Below are positions 12,961 through 23,448 of a stretch of 64,000 bases of DNA, piece by piece. Location of the stretch: positions 4,815,501 to 4,879,500 of the forward strand of contig JAZARR010000159.1 in NCBI GenBank assembly GCA_037389465.1. Reading direction: 5' to 3'. A model generated the notes under the pieces. The model saw only the letters and a list, made by a program, of their open reading frames with translations. It did no database searches and was not told the origin of the DNA. This DNA is from Baylisascaris procyonis (Eukaryota > Nematoda > Chromadorea > Rhabditida > Ascarididae). Made by a program: the position numbers and the translations under genes. Numbering within the stretch: position 1 is the first letter of the stretch; every line of letters starts with the position of its first letter.

Positions 12961-15900
12961 AATGGGTCAGTGTGCGGAAATTTCCATGTTTTGTGGAGGT
13001 ATGTAAATTGGTGTTAAAAGATCACACCTCTGTACATGAAAATTGCACTTGTAATTTTGCCACCCAGAATGAATCTTTTGAAGCCATTTATAGCTTCGAT
13101 TGAGTTCTTCTTGAAATCCAAAATTATGTGAGACATTTATCCTCGCCTCGTTCTAATCTCCTTTCACCCCCTCCTCCGTTCCTTTCCATCGCCTCCGGGT
13201 TATTTAAACGCTGTCTTTTTCTGGAAAGGGGTAGGGCAGCTTTGTAACTTTCATAGTCGCTTTGTAGATTGTGAGATGTTCTCAATGATTCAGGCAATAT
13301 ATTGGGAAAGGAATCCGCTTGGACGTAAAAGGTGAGGGTGATGTTTGGTTGACGTGCCTCTCCGATATGCCCGTTTTTGTGCACAGCAATTATCTTGATC
13401 GAGAAGCGGGTCGAGCACCAGGTGATGCCGTGCATAAGGTTTATTCGCGGGCTTCGCTTAAGGTTACCGTTATTCTCCACAAAAAAAAAAAAATCAAATC
13501 CAATAGAATGTGTTCCTAAAAAGAGATTATTTTCTGCTGACATATCAACTAATTTTATGCTGGTTGTTCTATTTAAAACGAGTTTTCCTTCTCAACAATT
13601 TTTTAAACATCTGCATATTCATGCAGTCAAAGAAAATGGTTAACGAAGAGGGACAACTAAAAGTGTCATAACCAACAGAGTCATTAATTATTGAGAGAGA
13701 GAGGCGATTTGTCTTAATTATGTGATAATTTTATACCCAAATGGATAAATCGAATGGAACGATGGCCGACAAAATGTTGAAATATATTCGTTCGAATTTT
13801 ATTGGTTGTAAAATTCAGAAGAAAGTTGTTATGAGAATCTATAAATGCATTTTTTTTAGATGAAGTGTTAGTACAAGTGCTTGGAATATTTTTACGCAGC
13901 TTTATTTAGGTGTTCGATCTTCGGCAATGCTACCATCAATTGCGTCAGCAAAGCATGTATCAGATGTTGGCGGCGGAAGCGCTGCAAAATCCATCGGACA
14001 ACTCCAGGAATCCTTTAGTAGGCATGAACAGGGAGCAAATAGATCAGGTTCGATTTTGCCTTGATAATTCAATCGTCCAGATATAGATAGGGCGTGGCCA
14101 GGTAGGGGGAAAACATGGGGGTCTGAGTGAAGCGTGATCGTGGCCTAGTCGCTGTTGCAGAGCTGTCGCGGCGGGTAACAAACTGCAATCTCGTGCAACC
14201 TCTTCTCAATTTTTACATATTTTCAAGCTAAAATATGGAGTTGGCGCAGTAGCTCGAACTTTTCGATCTTGAAATATACTACGAAAAATTGTCGTAAGGT
14301 TACGAACGGGCAAAGAACATATTAAAATATCTATAGGACAGGAGCTCTATATTCCACAAAATCACATTGTAGCGTGTGAGTTCAAGAGTAGTAAGCTTCA
14401 TGTTTCGTACAGAGGATCCTGCAGTTTATAAAAAGAGTCATATTTGGTCTTAATTGAGACAAGCGAGTGGTAGTCATCGGATTGATATCCAACTTTATGT
14501 CCGAATGGGACTAGAGGTGCGCAGAAGAGGGCGCTAAGGAAGATGTGGGCGCTAAGATGCGTTCGCCTGCATCCAGCTCAAGGCCCATTCTTTTTCATCC
14601 TCTCAAACACCTAGGATTGAGTGCCTTAACTGCTGTTTATAGTTTAGCGCGACTGAAGTCAGAAGAATTGGAACTAGAAAAGTGAGCACACCGAACCACT
14701 GAACGCATCTCCCCTCTAATAAGCCTGTTTTATTCACCTACTTTTGCAAAAAATATCGGACATGAAAGTGATAAAAATTTGGCAAATGCGCACTGCAGAA
14801 GCACTTTCATGATTTTCTTTCGAACAGCTAAGAAGTTCAGAATGAGGTTGCACGAGATTCTGATCAGTGATATACCCTTATTGGTTTTGTTCAGAGGATT
14901 ATCCTTCTCCATTCTTTAATAAATTTCCACTTTTGTTCTGAGATTTTCGATAGCAGAAAATTTTCTCCAAGTATAATCTTCATTGCTGTTTGTTGCGGCC
15001 ATATTTTATACACGTGGAAAGGTATGATGCTTACGTATGTCTGATGTGGTCATCTCCTTGCAAGCAATATAGACGAGTATTAAGGTCGCAAAAGAGCACA
15101 AAAATACCGCAACACCATTGTGGTATTGCTTTCTTATCGTTTTTTAATGACCAAATTAACCGAAGTTGTTAGTAAGTGGTCGGCCACAACATAAGCAAGT
15201 CCTTTAATAGAATTTTCACAGTATTTGTGATTCGAAGTGTCAAGGAGTAATTTTTCCTTTAACCTTAGAAATCAACTCATAGGACATCCATCTTCCCTCC
15301 TCAGTTCTTTTTCTCATCGGCATTGACACCGCCGGGTTGTTTTAATCAGCAAAGAGACCTCATTCGTTTCATAGAATACCTATCGTTCTAATTAAACCGA
15401 GAAATCAGTATATTCTAGTTGTTTGGTGTCGAATGCTGCCTGTAAGATTATTTAAAGAGAGGATTGGGTTTTGGCAGCTATAATGTGATGGAATGATGTC
15501 TTTGATAGATTCTACACAAACGAGAAATTGAGGTTGGTAAAAGATCAACTTGCACGCGTTTTATAGGTGTCGTATTGTGTGTTTTGTACCGTTCGAAATA
15601 TGTTGCGCATCTATCGTTAATACGTCTTGTCATTTTGCACGTTCTCTTTTTATGTGGTAATCTTTCAGCAATTGTTGTGGATCAGTAGATCAGTACTCAG
15701 CGATGATGTCGGATCCGAAATTGTTGCATCCTTCTTCAAATAATTGAGGTGCTGTAGTCGAGAAGCGAAGACACTTAAACCCTGAAACTTTCCAAGTGAA
15801 CACCCAGAAGTATCCAAAGTTGTGAATTCACAACGGAACACAACAGGGAGTGGGTCGGCAACTTATAAACGGAGAAGTAACGAAAAATATTTGTAATTGC

Positions 15901-17011
15901 GCTAAATGGAAATGAATTTGTGCGTAATTATCAGAAACATTAGTGGCATATAAAGTATGCATGTAAGCACGGAAGTTCTCTTGAAAAATTCATGATCGAA
16001 TAGGATGTGAACGCTTTTTTTGCATTACTTCGTTTTAATGGATAAATGAGCCATAACGCAAGCATACTCCAGAAACCAATTATCTCATTTTAATTGTTTT
16101 ATTTTAGTTCTTTTCTATGTCTCTATCCTTTCAAATTTGTCCTCTCGACTTCATGAATTCCGCCACTCACTACAAATCGAACGTGTGAAATTTGCACCGA
16201 TCGTTTTCGATCGATTGCTTTGGCATATTATGCGGTTTGCGTTGTTTGTTTGCTTGCAGTTGCGATTCGTTTTATTAAATACGAATTCTTGATAAGTTGA
16301 TGATTTTTTTTTCAGGCGGCGAATATCGGTGTGGATGATCTACGACGGTTATGCAACTTGGGCATTTCGTTCGTGAAAGGATGGGGTCCGGATTATGATC
16401 GCAAGTCGATCAAAGAGACACCATGTTGGATCGAGGTGCAGATCAGTCGGTATGTGTGATTTGATCGCGCAAGTTGGATGTGCTGCTAACCTCAGTTAAC
16501 AGTTTCCAGATCGTTGCACAGTATGATAACAAGTGCTTCTATTTTATTACTCCACGTAGAAACTTTGTGGCCACTGGATTTCCCAGAACTCCTAACAACA
16601 GATTATAGATGGATAGGGAAGGGTGAGAGGAAAGGATGTCCCAGTTTTTTTTACAGATTCCAGCAGCGGCGTGTTTATTCTCAGACCTGTGAAAATAAGT
16701 GATTTTCTTCACGTCACGTGGCGAGACGCACAATTCATCGAAGGGGCATTCTTGCGAAACTTTAGAAATGGCGTTTATTCAAGCAGGAAGTTTCGTTATA
16801 TTTGAGGCGGTTCAAGGGTTTCCGTTGTATATATTTTCGTTCGAGGATTTTTCATGTGACGACGAAAAAACTAATTCTTGTGCTGCTATTGTCTTCCAAT
16901 TATCGTTCTCGAAGTCGTTTTCAAAACTCATTCCTATTTGATTTCAGGGCACTGCAGTTGCTGGACGAAGTACTTCATATTCCTAATATTTCGGCGCCTT
17001 CGACTCCTTAA
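645..17011 (+). CDS. SMAD4: Co-Smad transcription factor (SMAD4 / SMA-4 / DAF-3 family), 14 exons
   Basis: Exons: 645-696, 5155-5348, 5711-5872, 6201-6326, 6731-6876, 7832-7923, 9278-9415, 9794-9934, 10681-10761, 12553-12730, 13294-13462, 13910-14047, 16316-16449, 16948-17011. Phases agree throughout and give 604 residues (human SMAD4 is 552). MH1 (about 68-197) carries the DNA-contacting hairpin [17 protein letters not shown] and the zinc ligands C124, C168, C180 and H185. The linker (about 198-377) is serine/alanine-rich. MH2 (about 380-604) has [21 protein letters not shown] sequence (here [17 protein letters not shown]), the L3-loop region [14 protein letters not shown] and the final helix LQLLDEVLH. 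The family partners receptor Smads in TGF-beta/BMP and dauer signalling. No C-terminal SSXS, as expected of a co-Smad. The linker acceptor at 7832 is weak and could be 7835. Exon 1 is inferred from phase alone; without it translation would start at the Met at 5160, just after an in-frame stop. SMA-4 versus DAF-3 orthology is not decided. Confidence 0.93.
3843..3897. repeat. (ATT)n microsatellite
   Basis: About 18 copies of ATT in the long first Smad intron. It produces a spurious tyrosine-rich reading frame. Confidence 0.97.
9974..10133 (-). CDS. Coding-like antisense exon inside a Smad intron, unidentified
   Basis: On the minus strand 53 codons are open and end at a textbook donor (GGGCAAT/GTGAGTATG, exon edge 9974). 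The peptide is helical and charged: [16 protein letters not shown], then [19 protein letters not shown], then [13 protein letters not shown]. The 5' edge is unclear. A possible start ATGGCGGTGAAG (about 10142-10131) lies one base out of frame with the rest, so this may be an internal exon or a broken gene copy. I found no partner exons on either side and do not recognise the family. A purine-rich strand can yield E/K-rich peptides by chance, so this remains a candidate. Confidence 0.35.
10402..10460 (+). repeat. tRNA-derived (SINE-like) relic
   Basis: A good RNA polymerase III A box (TGGCTTAGCTGG, 10402-10413) lies about 30 bases before a B-box-like stretch (GAGTTCGGACCCC, from 10444). The D arm pairs (GCTT with AAGC) and an anticodon-type stem pairs (TGAAG with CTTTA) around a 6-base loop. 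No acceptor stem pairs, so it is not a working tRNA. It fits the head of a tRNA-derived short interspersed element in a Smad intron; the body may run to about 10620. Confidence 0.4.
12928..12956. repeat. Poly(T) run
   Basis: Twenty-nine T in a Smad intron, likely length-variable. Confidence 0.95.
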
Positions 17012-17531
17012 CGTTTGTGGTCGCATCCTGACATTATGCACTGGTAGTTGGTGGATTGCGCTCCCTAATGCAATCGGACGCCGTACCCTATACCCGAAAG
17101 AAATTTTGTTTGTGTAAGCCGATTGTGTCTCGGAGCTGAAATTGATAGTGCTGTGTGAAACGTGTTTTCGAATCCCTCGAATAATTCGTTGTTTTTTCAT
17201 TCATACTTGAGTTTACCCAAAGTGATTGACTCCGCAAGGCTAGAGGGCATTTCATGTGCGGATAGGAGTCCCCCTCTTGTTAATAGATGATTTTTAATTC
17301 CTATGATGATGGTCTCTGATTCCTGTGGTTGTGAATGAGTGATCCTTAAGGAGTAATTTACTCGCGGGGGCACCTCGATCGTTCGTTGGCATACGAAGAA
17401 TAGGCGGAAGTTCAGGGATTGAAGGCTTATTTTTTTACTGAAGTTTCCTATAAAATTCTCTTTTTTTTCACGGATACAGATCACTTCCATTTGCCCGTTT
17501 TAAAAAAAAAAATTCTTTTTTTTTCTTTCAG

Positions 17532-17655
17532 ACCAGCATTTTCCCCACCATATCTTTCTCTGCAGCCATTAGAGTCATTACCTCTCGCTGTTCAATCGGG
17601 AATGTCAGATTTGCTAACGAAGCAAAATAATCTTAATCAGCCGCATATTTACTGA
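17532..17655 (+). CDS. Possible alternative last exon of the Smad gene, or a stray ORF
   Basis: A very strong acceptor (TTTTTTTTCTTTCAG) opens a 40-codon frame beginning PAFSPPYLSLQPLES and ending NQPHIY before TGA. Its entry phase (one base completing a codon) equals that of the normal last Smad exon at 16948, so the exon ending at 16449 could splice to either. The alternative product would lack the last MH2 helix. There is no homology support; chance is possible. Confidence 0.25.
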
Positions 17656-17751
17656 TTTGTTAATGATGTGATGATATGCGGCAATTTCTTGTTGGTTCAA
17701 AGCAGGCTGTTCAACTACTAACTTCTTTATGTTTATTATGACGATAATTAG

Positions 17752-18448
17752 ACAGCTAAATCATGTGAAAAACCCAAATATCCTCGGAGTAAGTCTGGTA
17801 GTTTTTCAGCCAAACTTGCAATTAGTTACTGAAGCGTATGGTGAGTATCGGAAATTGAATTCTAGGCCAATCTAGATCGAACTTTTAAGTCCATCGTAAT
17901 TTCTGAATGGTTATTTCTGGGATTTTGCACGAGGTTTTCAAATATTGCTCTGATGAATGTTTCTTGTCGGACTTCACTAATCCTACACTTTCTCTATTTG
18001 GATCATAACTTTGTATCTATTGAAGAATGGCTCTGCTCATTGATAACAACTACCCACCATTTGAAGGAATGCCCACTTATTGATGTTTTATTTATGTGTT
18101 TCTCTTGATGCATGGTATGAATTTATAGTTAAATCTACTCATAATTGCGTAATTCTAATCTGTTGAAAAGTTGCGTAATTGTGATTTGTTGATATCTTTA
18201 TAGATCGTTTCTAATAGCGTTGTGCTTCTTTCGATTTCTGTTGATAGAGTTTCATTTTCGACTATTTTTTATTCGTTTAGTTTTAGTTAATTTCAGAAAT
18301 GCGATTGAGGTCGTCCAAAACTTTCAAAGATTCATTCATCGAATTGTTGCAATCGCTGTTCATTGAAGGTTTTCAGAATAAGAGGGCAGAATTCTGCCGA
18401 CTGCAGTTAAGGCTGGAATTCATCCAAAAAGACACCAATTCAAAATGA
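17752..18448 (+). CDS. Candidate two-exon coding segment, unidentified
   Basis: Exon 17752-17840 (acceptor ATAATTAG, donor TATG/GTGAGT) and exon 18297-18448 (acceptor TTTCAG, ending in TGA) are phase-compatible. They read NPNILGVSLVVFQPNLQL and then KTFKDSFIELLQSLFIEGF with a charged tail. Signals at both introns are good, but I recognise no family and both frames are short enough to be accidental. Entry phase 2 means a 5' exon is missing. Confidence 0.25.
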
Positions 18449-20172
18449 TTCAGGCATATTTGGGTTAGAAATGAGGATAAATGAGGATCGTGGACTTTAA
18501 AACGACACAATTCAGATTCCTTCGTGTGTTTTATCGCATGGAAGGGAAGCCTAAGGGGCATCTTAACAGCTCGTTCCAGTGGGAAGCGCTTTTTTCCTCT
18601 TGATCCCTACCTCTAATTGCTCTCTAATCCCCCTCCTTCCCCTTGTCTCAGAACTTTTCTGCCCTCCGTACCTCTGAATAGACGTCCATGGTCACATTTT
18701 CATGAACGGTTTATTGACCTGTTTACTGGTAATGCTAGTGTTTGCTGAATTTCTATTATTTTCGATCTCTGATTGTCGTTCATAAGTACAATTATTTCTC
18801 TGTGTTGATTGACTAATCAAGCAAAATTGGTGAATTTTTTCTTAGTCGTTTTTATTTGCATCCATCAATCTTTGAGCGTGAACGATATTTTCGTTGTATT
18901 ACTTTGGCAGAAGAAACACCAATAACTTTAGAATGATTTTGTTGAGCAAAACTTTGTGAGAACAATTCAACAATAGGCAGATTTTTATTGCAGTTAGTTG
19001 TAGTAATACAGATTGCTTATGAGAATTAATGATTGACGTTTTCTGAGCTGAGAATTGGAGTGGCACACTAGATGGTAGTTGAGGAACTTGTAATTTATGT
19101 TTGCAAGAGTTGGGACGAGAAACTTTGGACGCTATTGTTGATACGAGTTTGCTTAGCAAAAGTCGGAGTACGTTGTTACCGGTTGGCGGAGTCGGGAAAG
19201 CGCAGCTTCTAGCATTTCGTTGAAAAGGGAGTAGATTAATCTGTTTGAGGCGAGCATTTTTTTAAATGTTCTTCGGGCAATGATGAAATGCTTCGCATTC
19301 GTCCGTTTGAAGTTTACGAGTGGACACTAGCATCGATAGCAATGCGAAATAGGTGGAGAAGATTTGCAAGCGCTTCGATCACAACTGGAAGTCTGTGGAA
19401 GTGGTTGATGTGGAAACGATCTGGTAGGACCGGTGAGTTCATCGTCGTTTTGCATCGTAGCCACAAACATAATCAGTTTTGATTTTAGTGGTTCAACGAT
19501 TAACGCCAGTTATGCTGTCTTACATGTTTCAAATAAACAGAGATTGTAAAAGTTTTCTTGCTTTTTAGACAACTTTGTTCCTTCCCTAAAAATATTGAAG
19601 GGTTACATTCATAGTCGTTTGTTGATAAGGCTTGCAATGTTTCTTCAAGGTTCATGAAAGTATGTCATACCAATAACTCACAATATCGATTCTCGAAACA
19701 CGGATGGTGCATCAGAAATTAGCTCCTCAGTGTGTGCTAGCGAAATTGCAGCCAACCCATGCAGCAGAAATGAGAGATTGTCGAGCTGTTGGGTTGAGTA
19801 TCGCGAGACGGTCGAACATTCTAAATCTTTCTGCCCAGTCGGGAGATGATAAGTTCCTTCTACGCTTATTTGCAAAACACGACTTGTGGGATTCAAGTTA
19901 GGACCTACTGAAGCCATAAAATGGAAAGCAGCGGTGATGGGAGCTTCTTGGTCCCGTCCGGACTCTCTACGTCGCTCCGTAACCAACGTGCATTTCATGA
20001 CGAAGGGAGACCGGTCCAACAGCATAGGTTGTACTTTACAGATGCCGACGTTCAAGATGCCACGTCCATTCTGTGCGCCGTGCTACACGTGTGATATGCA
20101 TGCATATTTGCGTTTGCTGCAGTTAGCGTGGACTGAAGCTTTTTATCAGCTTTGAGTTTGCCAGCGGAACAC

Positions 20173-20346
20173 GATCAAACGACATCTAGGAAACGAATTG
20201 GACCTTCGTGGGGGGTTATGAGTAGCTTCACTTGTGCACTTCGCACTTAGCCTATCACTGTTACGTTTGTGAGTCCACTTGTGGTAGAAAAGTTGGTGTG
20301 GACTAGCGCCTTTGTTTTAAGTTCCTTTGACAAATTTGCTGTTTTC
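20173..20346. repeat. Tandem duplication, copy 1 (174 bp)
   Basis: Identical, as read by eye, to 20368-20541. The copies are separated by a 21-base T-rich spacer that ends in CAAATTTGCTGTT, a string also found at the end of each copy. Confidence 0.95.
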
Positions 20347-20367
20347 TTTTTTTTCAAATTTGCTGTT

Positions 20368-20541
20368 GATCAAACGACATCTAGGAAACGAATTGGACCT
20401 TCGTGGGGGGTTATGAGTAGCTTCACTTGTGCACTTCGCACTTAGCCTATCACTGTTACGTTTGTGAGTCCACTTGTGGTAGAAAAGTTGGTGTGGACTA
20501 GCGCCTTTGTTTTAAGTTCCTTTGACAAATTTGCTGTTTTC
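20368..20541. repeat. Tandem duplication, copy 2 (174 bp)
   Basis: Second copy of the unit at 20173-20346, starting GATCAAACGACATCTAGG in both. Perfect identity suggests a very recent event or an assembly artefact. Confidence 0.95.
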
Positions 20542-20568
20542 ATTTAATTCATTCATTTTTTTGTTCAG

Positions 20569-21205
20569 ATGTTTTTTAAAGGAAAATTCAACAAGATTGT
20601 TTTATGTTAAAGTTGTGTTCTTTAAGTTTCAAAGAGAGATTAGCTACTTGAAGGTAAATATGCGCATATAATAGGAATTTAATATCTTTGTGATGAGTGC
20701 ATTGTCATTCTTTAGGAGTGTATTCAAGCCCTTTTCCGAATATATACTTTCTTCAATGAATGCTTTCATATAATAGAATCCCCTTGAACCTATGAGATAA
20801 TCCTGTTGAATCTATGAGATTATCGTAATTTTTTACGACTCATTGTTTATTAATTTATTAATCTTCTAAATCATCGAGTATTCAACAACCATTTGCATTA
20901 AATAATACGCCTATCCAATAAACTTCAATAGGAAAAAATAAGTGTCTATAAACTACCGTGATTTTAGTGATTGCTTTAGACTAATCAGAATTTCAGTGAT
21001 TTCCATCATTTATTTATAGAAATACGGATTTCTCGCTCAGATGTTTTCGTTGGCAAGACCACCCACCATTTCCGAGATTGCTGCATTCTGTTTGAGAATT
21101 CCTTTCGTTGTTATCGCTTCATGCTTTACTATTTGCGGAATGTTCAGTCCTTTTCTGCTTTATTGGAATCTTATCGCTCATTTCAATGCAGTTATACTTT
21201 TCTAG
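20569..21205 (+). CDS. Candidate 3' exons of a membrane protein, unidentified
   Basis: Exon 20569-20653 (acceptor TTTGTTCAG, donor TTGAAG/GTAAAT) joins in phase 0 to exon 21020-21205 (acceptor TTTATTTATAG, stop TAG). The last exon encodes 61 residues with about two hydrophobic stretches (PFVVIASCFTICGMFSPFLL). An AATAAA lies 227 bases after the stop (21432-21437). Phase agreement, good splice signals and the poly(A) signal favour a real 3' end, but I find no family and no convincing 5' part. Confidence 0.25.
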
Positions 21206-23448
21206 TTTTGGAGTAGGATTTATGGGAACCGAAATGCGCCGTTTCCAAGTTTCAGCGCATTCCTCCAAATGTTTTTTTTCATGAAAACCGAGAATTTCAC
21301 TCATTAATATTTTATACTTAAGAAGTTTTCTTCATTTCTTCGACATTTCCACAAAATTTCGACTAAATTTTTTCCCCACTGTACTTTTCTCACTGTACTA
21401 GAATTAGCTGATGCTAGTACCTTTGATAGGAAATAAAGATTGCACCTCCGTTTACTGTTACTTTTACAACTTACTACGATTAGCATAAAAGTCGAAAGGG
21501 AAACCAAATTTCGCCCTTCTGTAGCCTTATTAGCCGAACTGCAGGTAAGCCGAATCACCGCTCCCCCCATCCCCCTTCCTCTCGTTCTCCATCCCCCTTC
21601 CCAACCCTAATGTTGTTAAAGCTGATGGGTTCAAACAATGTGAAACAGCCGTGTCAAACGGAGCCACTGTCGTATTTCTAATGCAAACGACCACCCAAGG
21701 AAACAACTCAAATGACTCAAATCGCGGGCAGTGCTTCTTGGACCGAACTATCCAGCACTAGAAATGAATGCGAGTGTCGATACATCGTCGGATAACTCGA
21801 TTACACTTTCCATTCAGCTTTCATTAATATGTTTCAGCTCACCACACGTCCTATGAGGGAGGGGAGGGGCAGGAAGAAGGGAGGTTACCACAGTAGCGTA
21901 CATACTCTTGCGCCAATACGTGAACGACTTATCCTTATTGATACCACTTACTGACAGCCGAATTTCCTAGCAAATGTTCGTTTTAGTACACAGCTTTTTG
22001 CAAATGGAACAAAGCGTGCTCGGTATGAGGGGCATTCGCTCAATTCTATGCCGACTTGTGACGTTTATAGCAATCTCATATATAACGACTAATTTATTCA
22101 TCTGATCGATAGAAAATCGAAACAGCTAATAAACGCTTCTCGAAATCAACTCAATAATTTATCGTTGAACAAATATGAAAGATTAGAGCTTAGTATAAAC
22201 ATTATAGTATAAAAGATTTATACCATAATGTTTACATTGGTAAACAAACAGGAGAAATAGAGTGAAATTGGGAAGAGTTTTAACCAAACATTTTTTCAGC
22301 ATCTAAAAACTCATCCAAGGGAATTTTCGCTTGTGTTTTGAACAAGAAAGAGGAATGGGAGAAAGGTAGAAATTTCAAATCAAACTGCTTCTCACATTTA
22401 ATTTGCGCCTACCTGGGAAAAGAATTTTTCGGATTTCGATAGACTTTTCTAACTGTTTCTTCTTCTTTCTGCTAGAAAATTAATAGTCCTTATTCCACCT
22501 CGAAAATAAAGCTGCTGAATAACACAATAATTCCTTCGAACTCCTAATCTCGATTAATTCGATTGATCTCAGTTAACTTAATCTCGATTGACTTCTTTGA
22601 ACTCATATTTGGTTAGTCTCGAGCCACCCTCTCATTTTCTTGCTAACAAAAAACTGAGTTTTTCTTGATTATTTGCAGAAACATTATTTGCATATTTTCT
22701 CAGATCATTCCATGAATATTATTTATTCTGCAGAAACATTTGCATAAATATTTTTTATTCCTAATCATTTTTTTCACATCCAAAAGCGATATTAACGCAT
22801 CTTAAAATTTAGCGAGTGATCCACTAGCGAATCTAATTCGCCAACGATCCACAGCGCTGACGCTATCATTTTATTGCTCCATCCTCTCCAGGTAACCGTC
22901 TGCTTTTGTCCAGTCTAGTTAGGCTAATTCACATTATAGCTTTAAATAAGGAAATTAATGTCGCAACCGAAAGGGGCGGAAGGGCGATCAATGTGCATTC
23001 ATGTAGGACTCTTTCGAACGCTTTAGTTATCGCTCTCTATTATAAAGTAGCTTTAAGTGTTTGAACTGTTATTGCACATTTATGGCACATTAGTAATGAG
23101 ATTAAGTGAAAAGAATAGAAAACGGAGCCAGAAATTAATTGAGCAAACAACATATGCAAGATCGCATATTTTTTGGCACATTGTCGAGCGTTCTTTTGCA
23201 AGGAACGAAATAGTGCTTATCAGCGTGACATAAGTTGCTCAAAACCGTGCGACTTCAAACATCTAAAATTGGTTGAAAATTTCAGCCTTATCATAATAAA
23301 AGTTTTGGTCTCTAATTCAAGATTATTTTCCTACTTCGTTAACTTAAATTTTTGAGAAAGAGGGAAGTCCATGGAATTATTCCATCGAAAGCATGTTTGA
23401 GATCGCTTTGTCAAATTTTCCCACTCCTAGAAGTGAACTCATCGACTG

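Larger units (their letters stand above)
17012..23448. other. Region between the Smad and DUF1647 genes
   Basis: The two flanking genes converge on this 6.4-kb stretch. It contains the candidate exons and the tandem duplication listed separately. Nothing in it matches a family I recognise. From 21.5 kb to 23.4 kb I see only AT-rich sequence with many stops. Confidence 0.4.

Noticed and set aside
13124..13543. Minus-strand frame of 139 codons
   Set aside because: Shadow of the Smad exon at 13294-13462.
14225..14320. A-box-like string TTGGCGCAGTAGC in a Smad intron
   Set aside because: No B box at a proper distance and no paired arms.
17532..18448. Resemblance of the candidate exons to NELF-B
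   Set aside because: Only scattered matches; the conserved cysteine-containing blocks of NELF-B are absent.
19288..20160. Several overlapping coding-like frames on both strands, including a VDVETIC motif like SMPD4
   Set aside because: All three frames look open because the stretch is richer in G+C. No frame gives a consistent exon chain, and the order does not match SMPD4.
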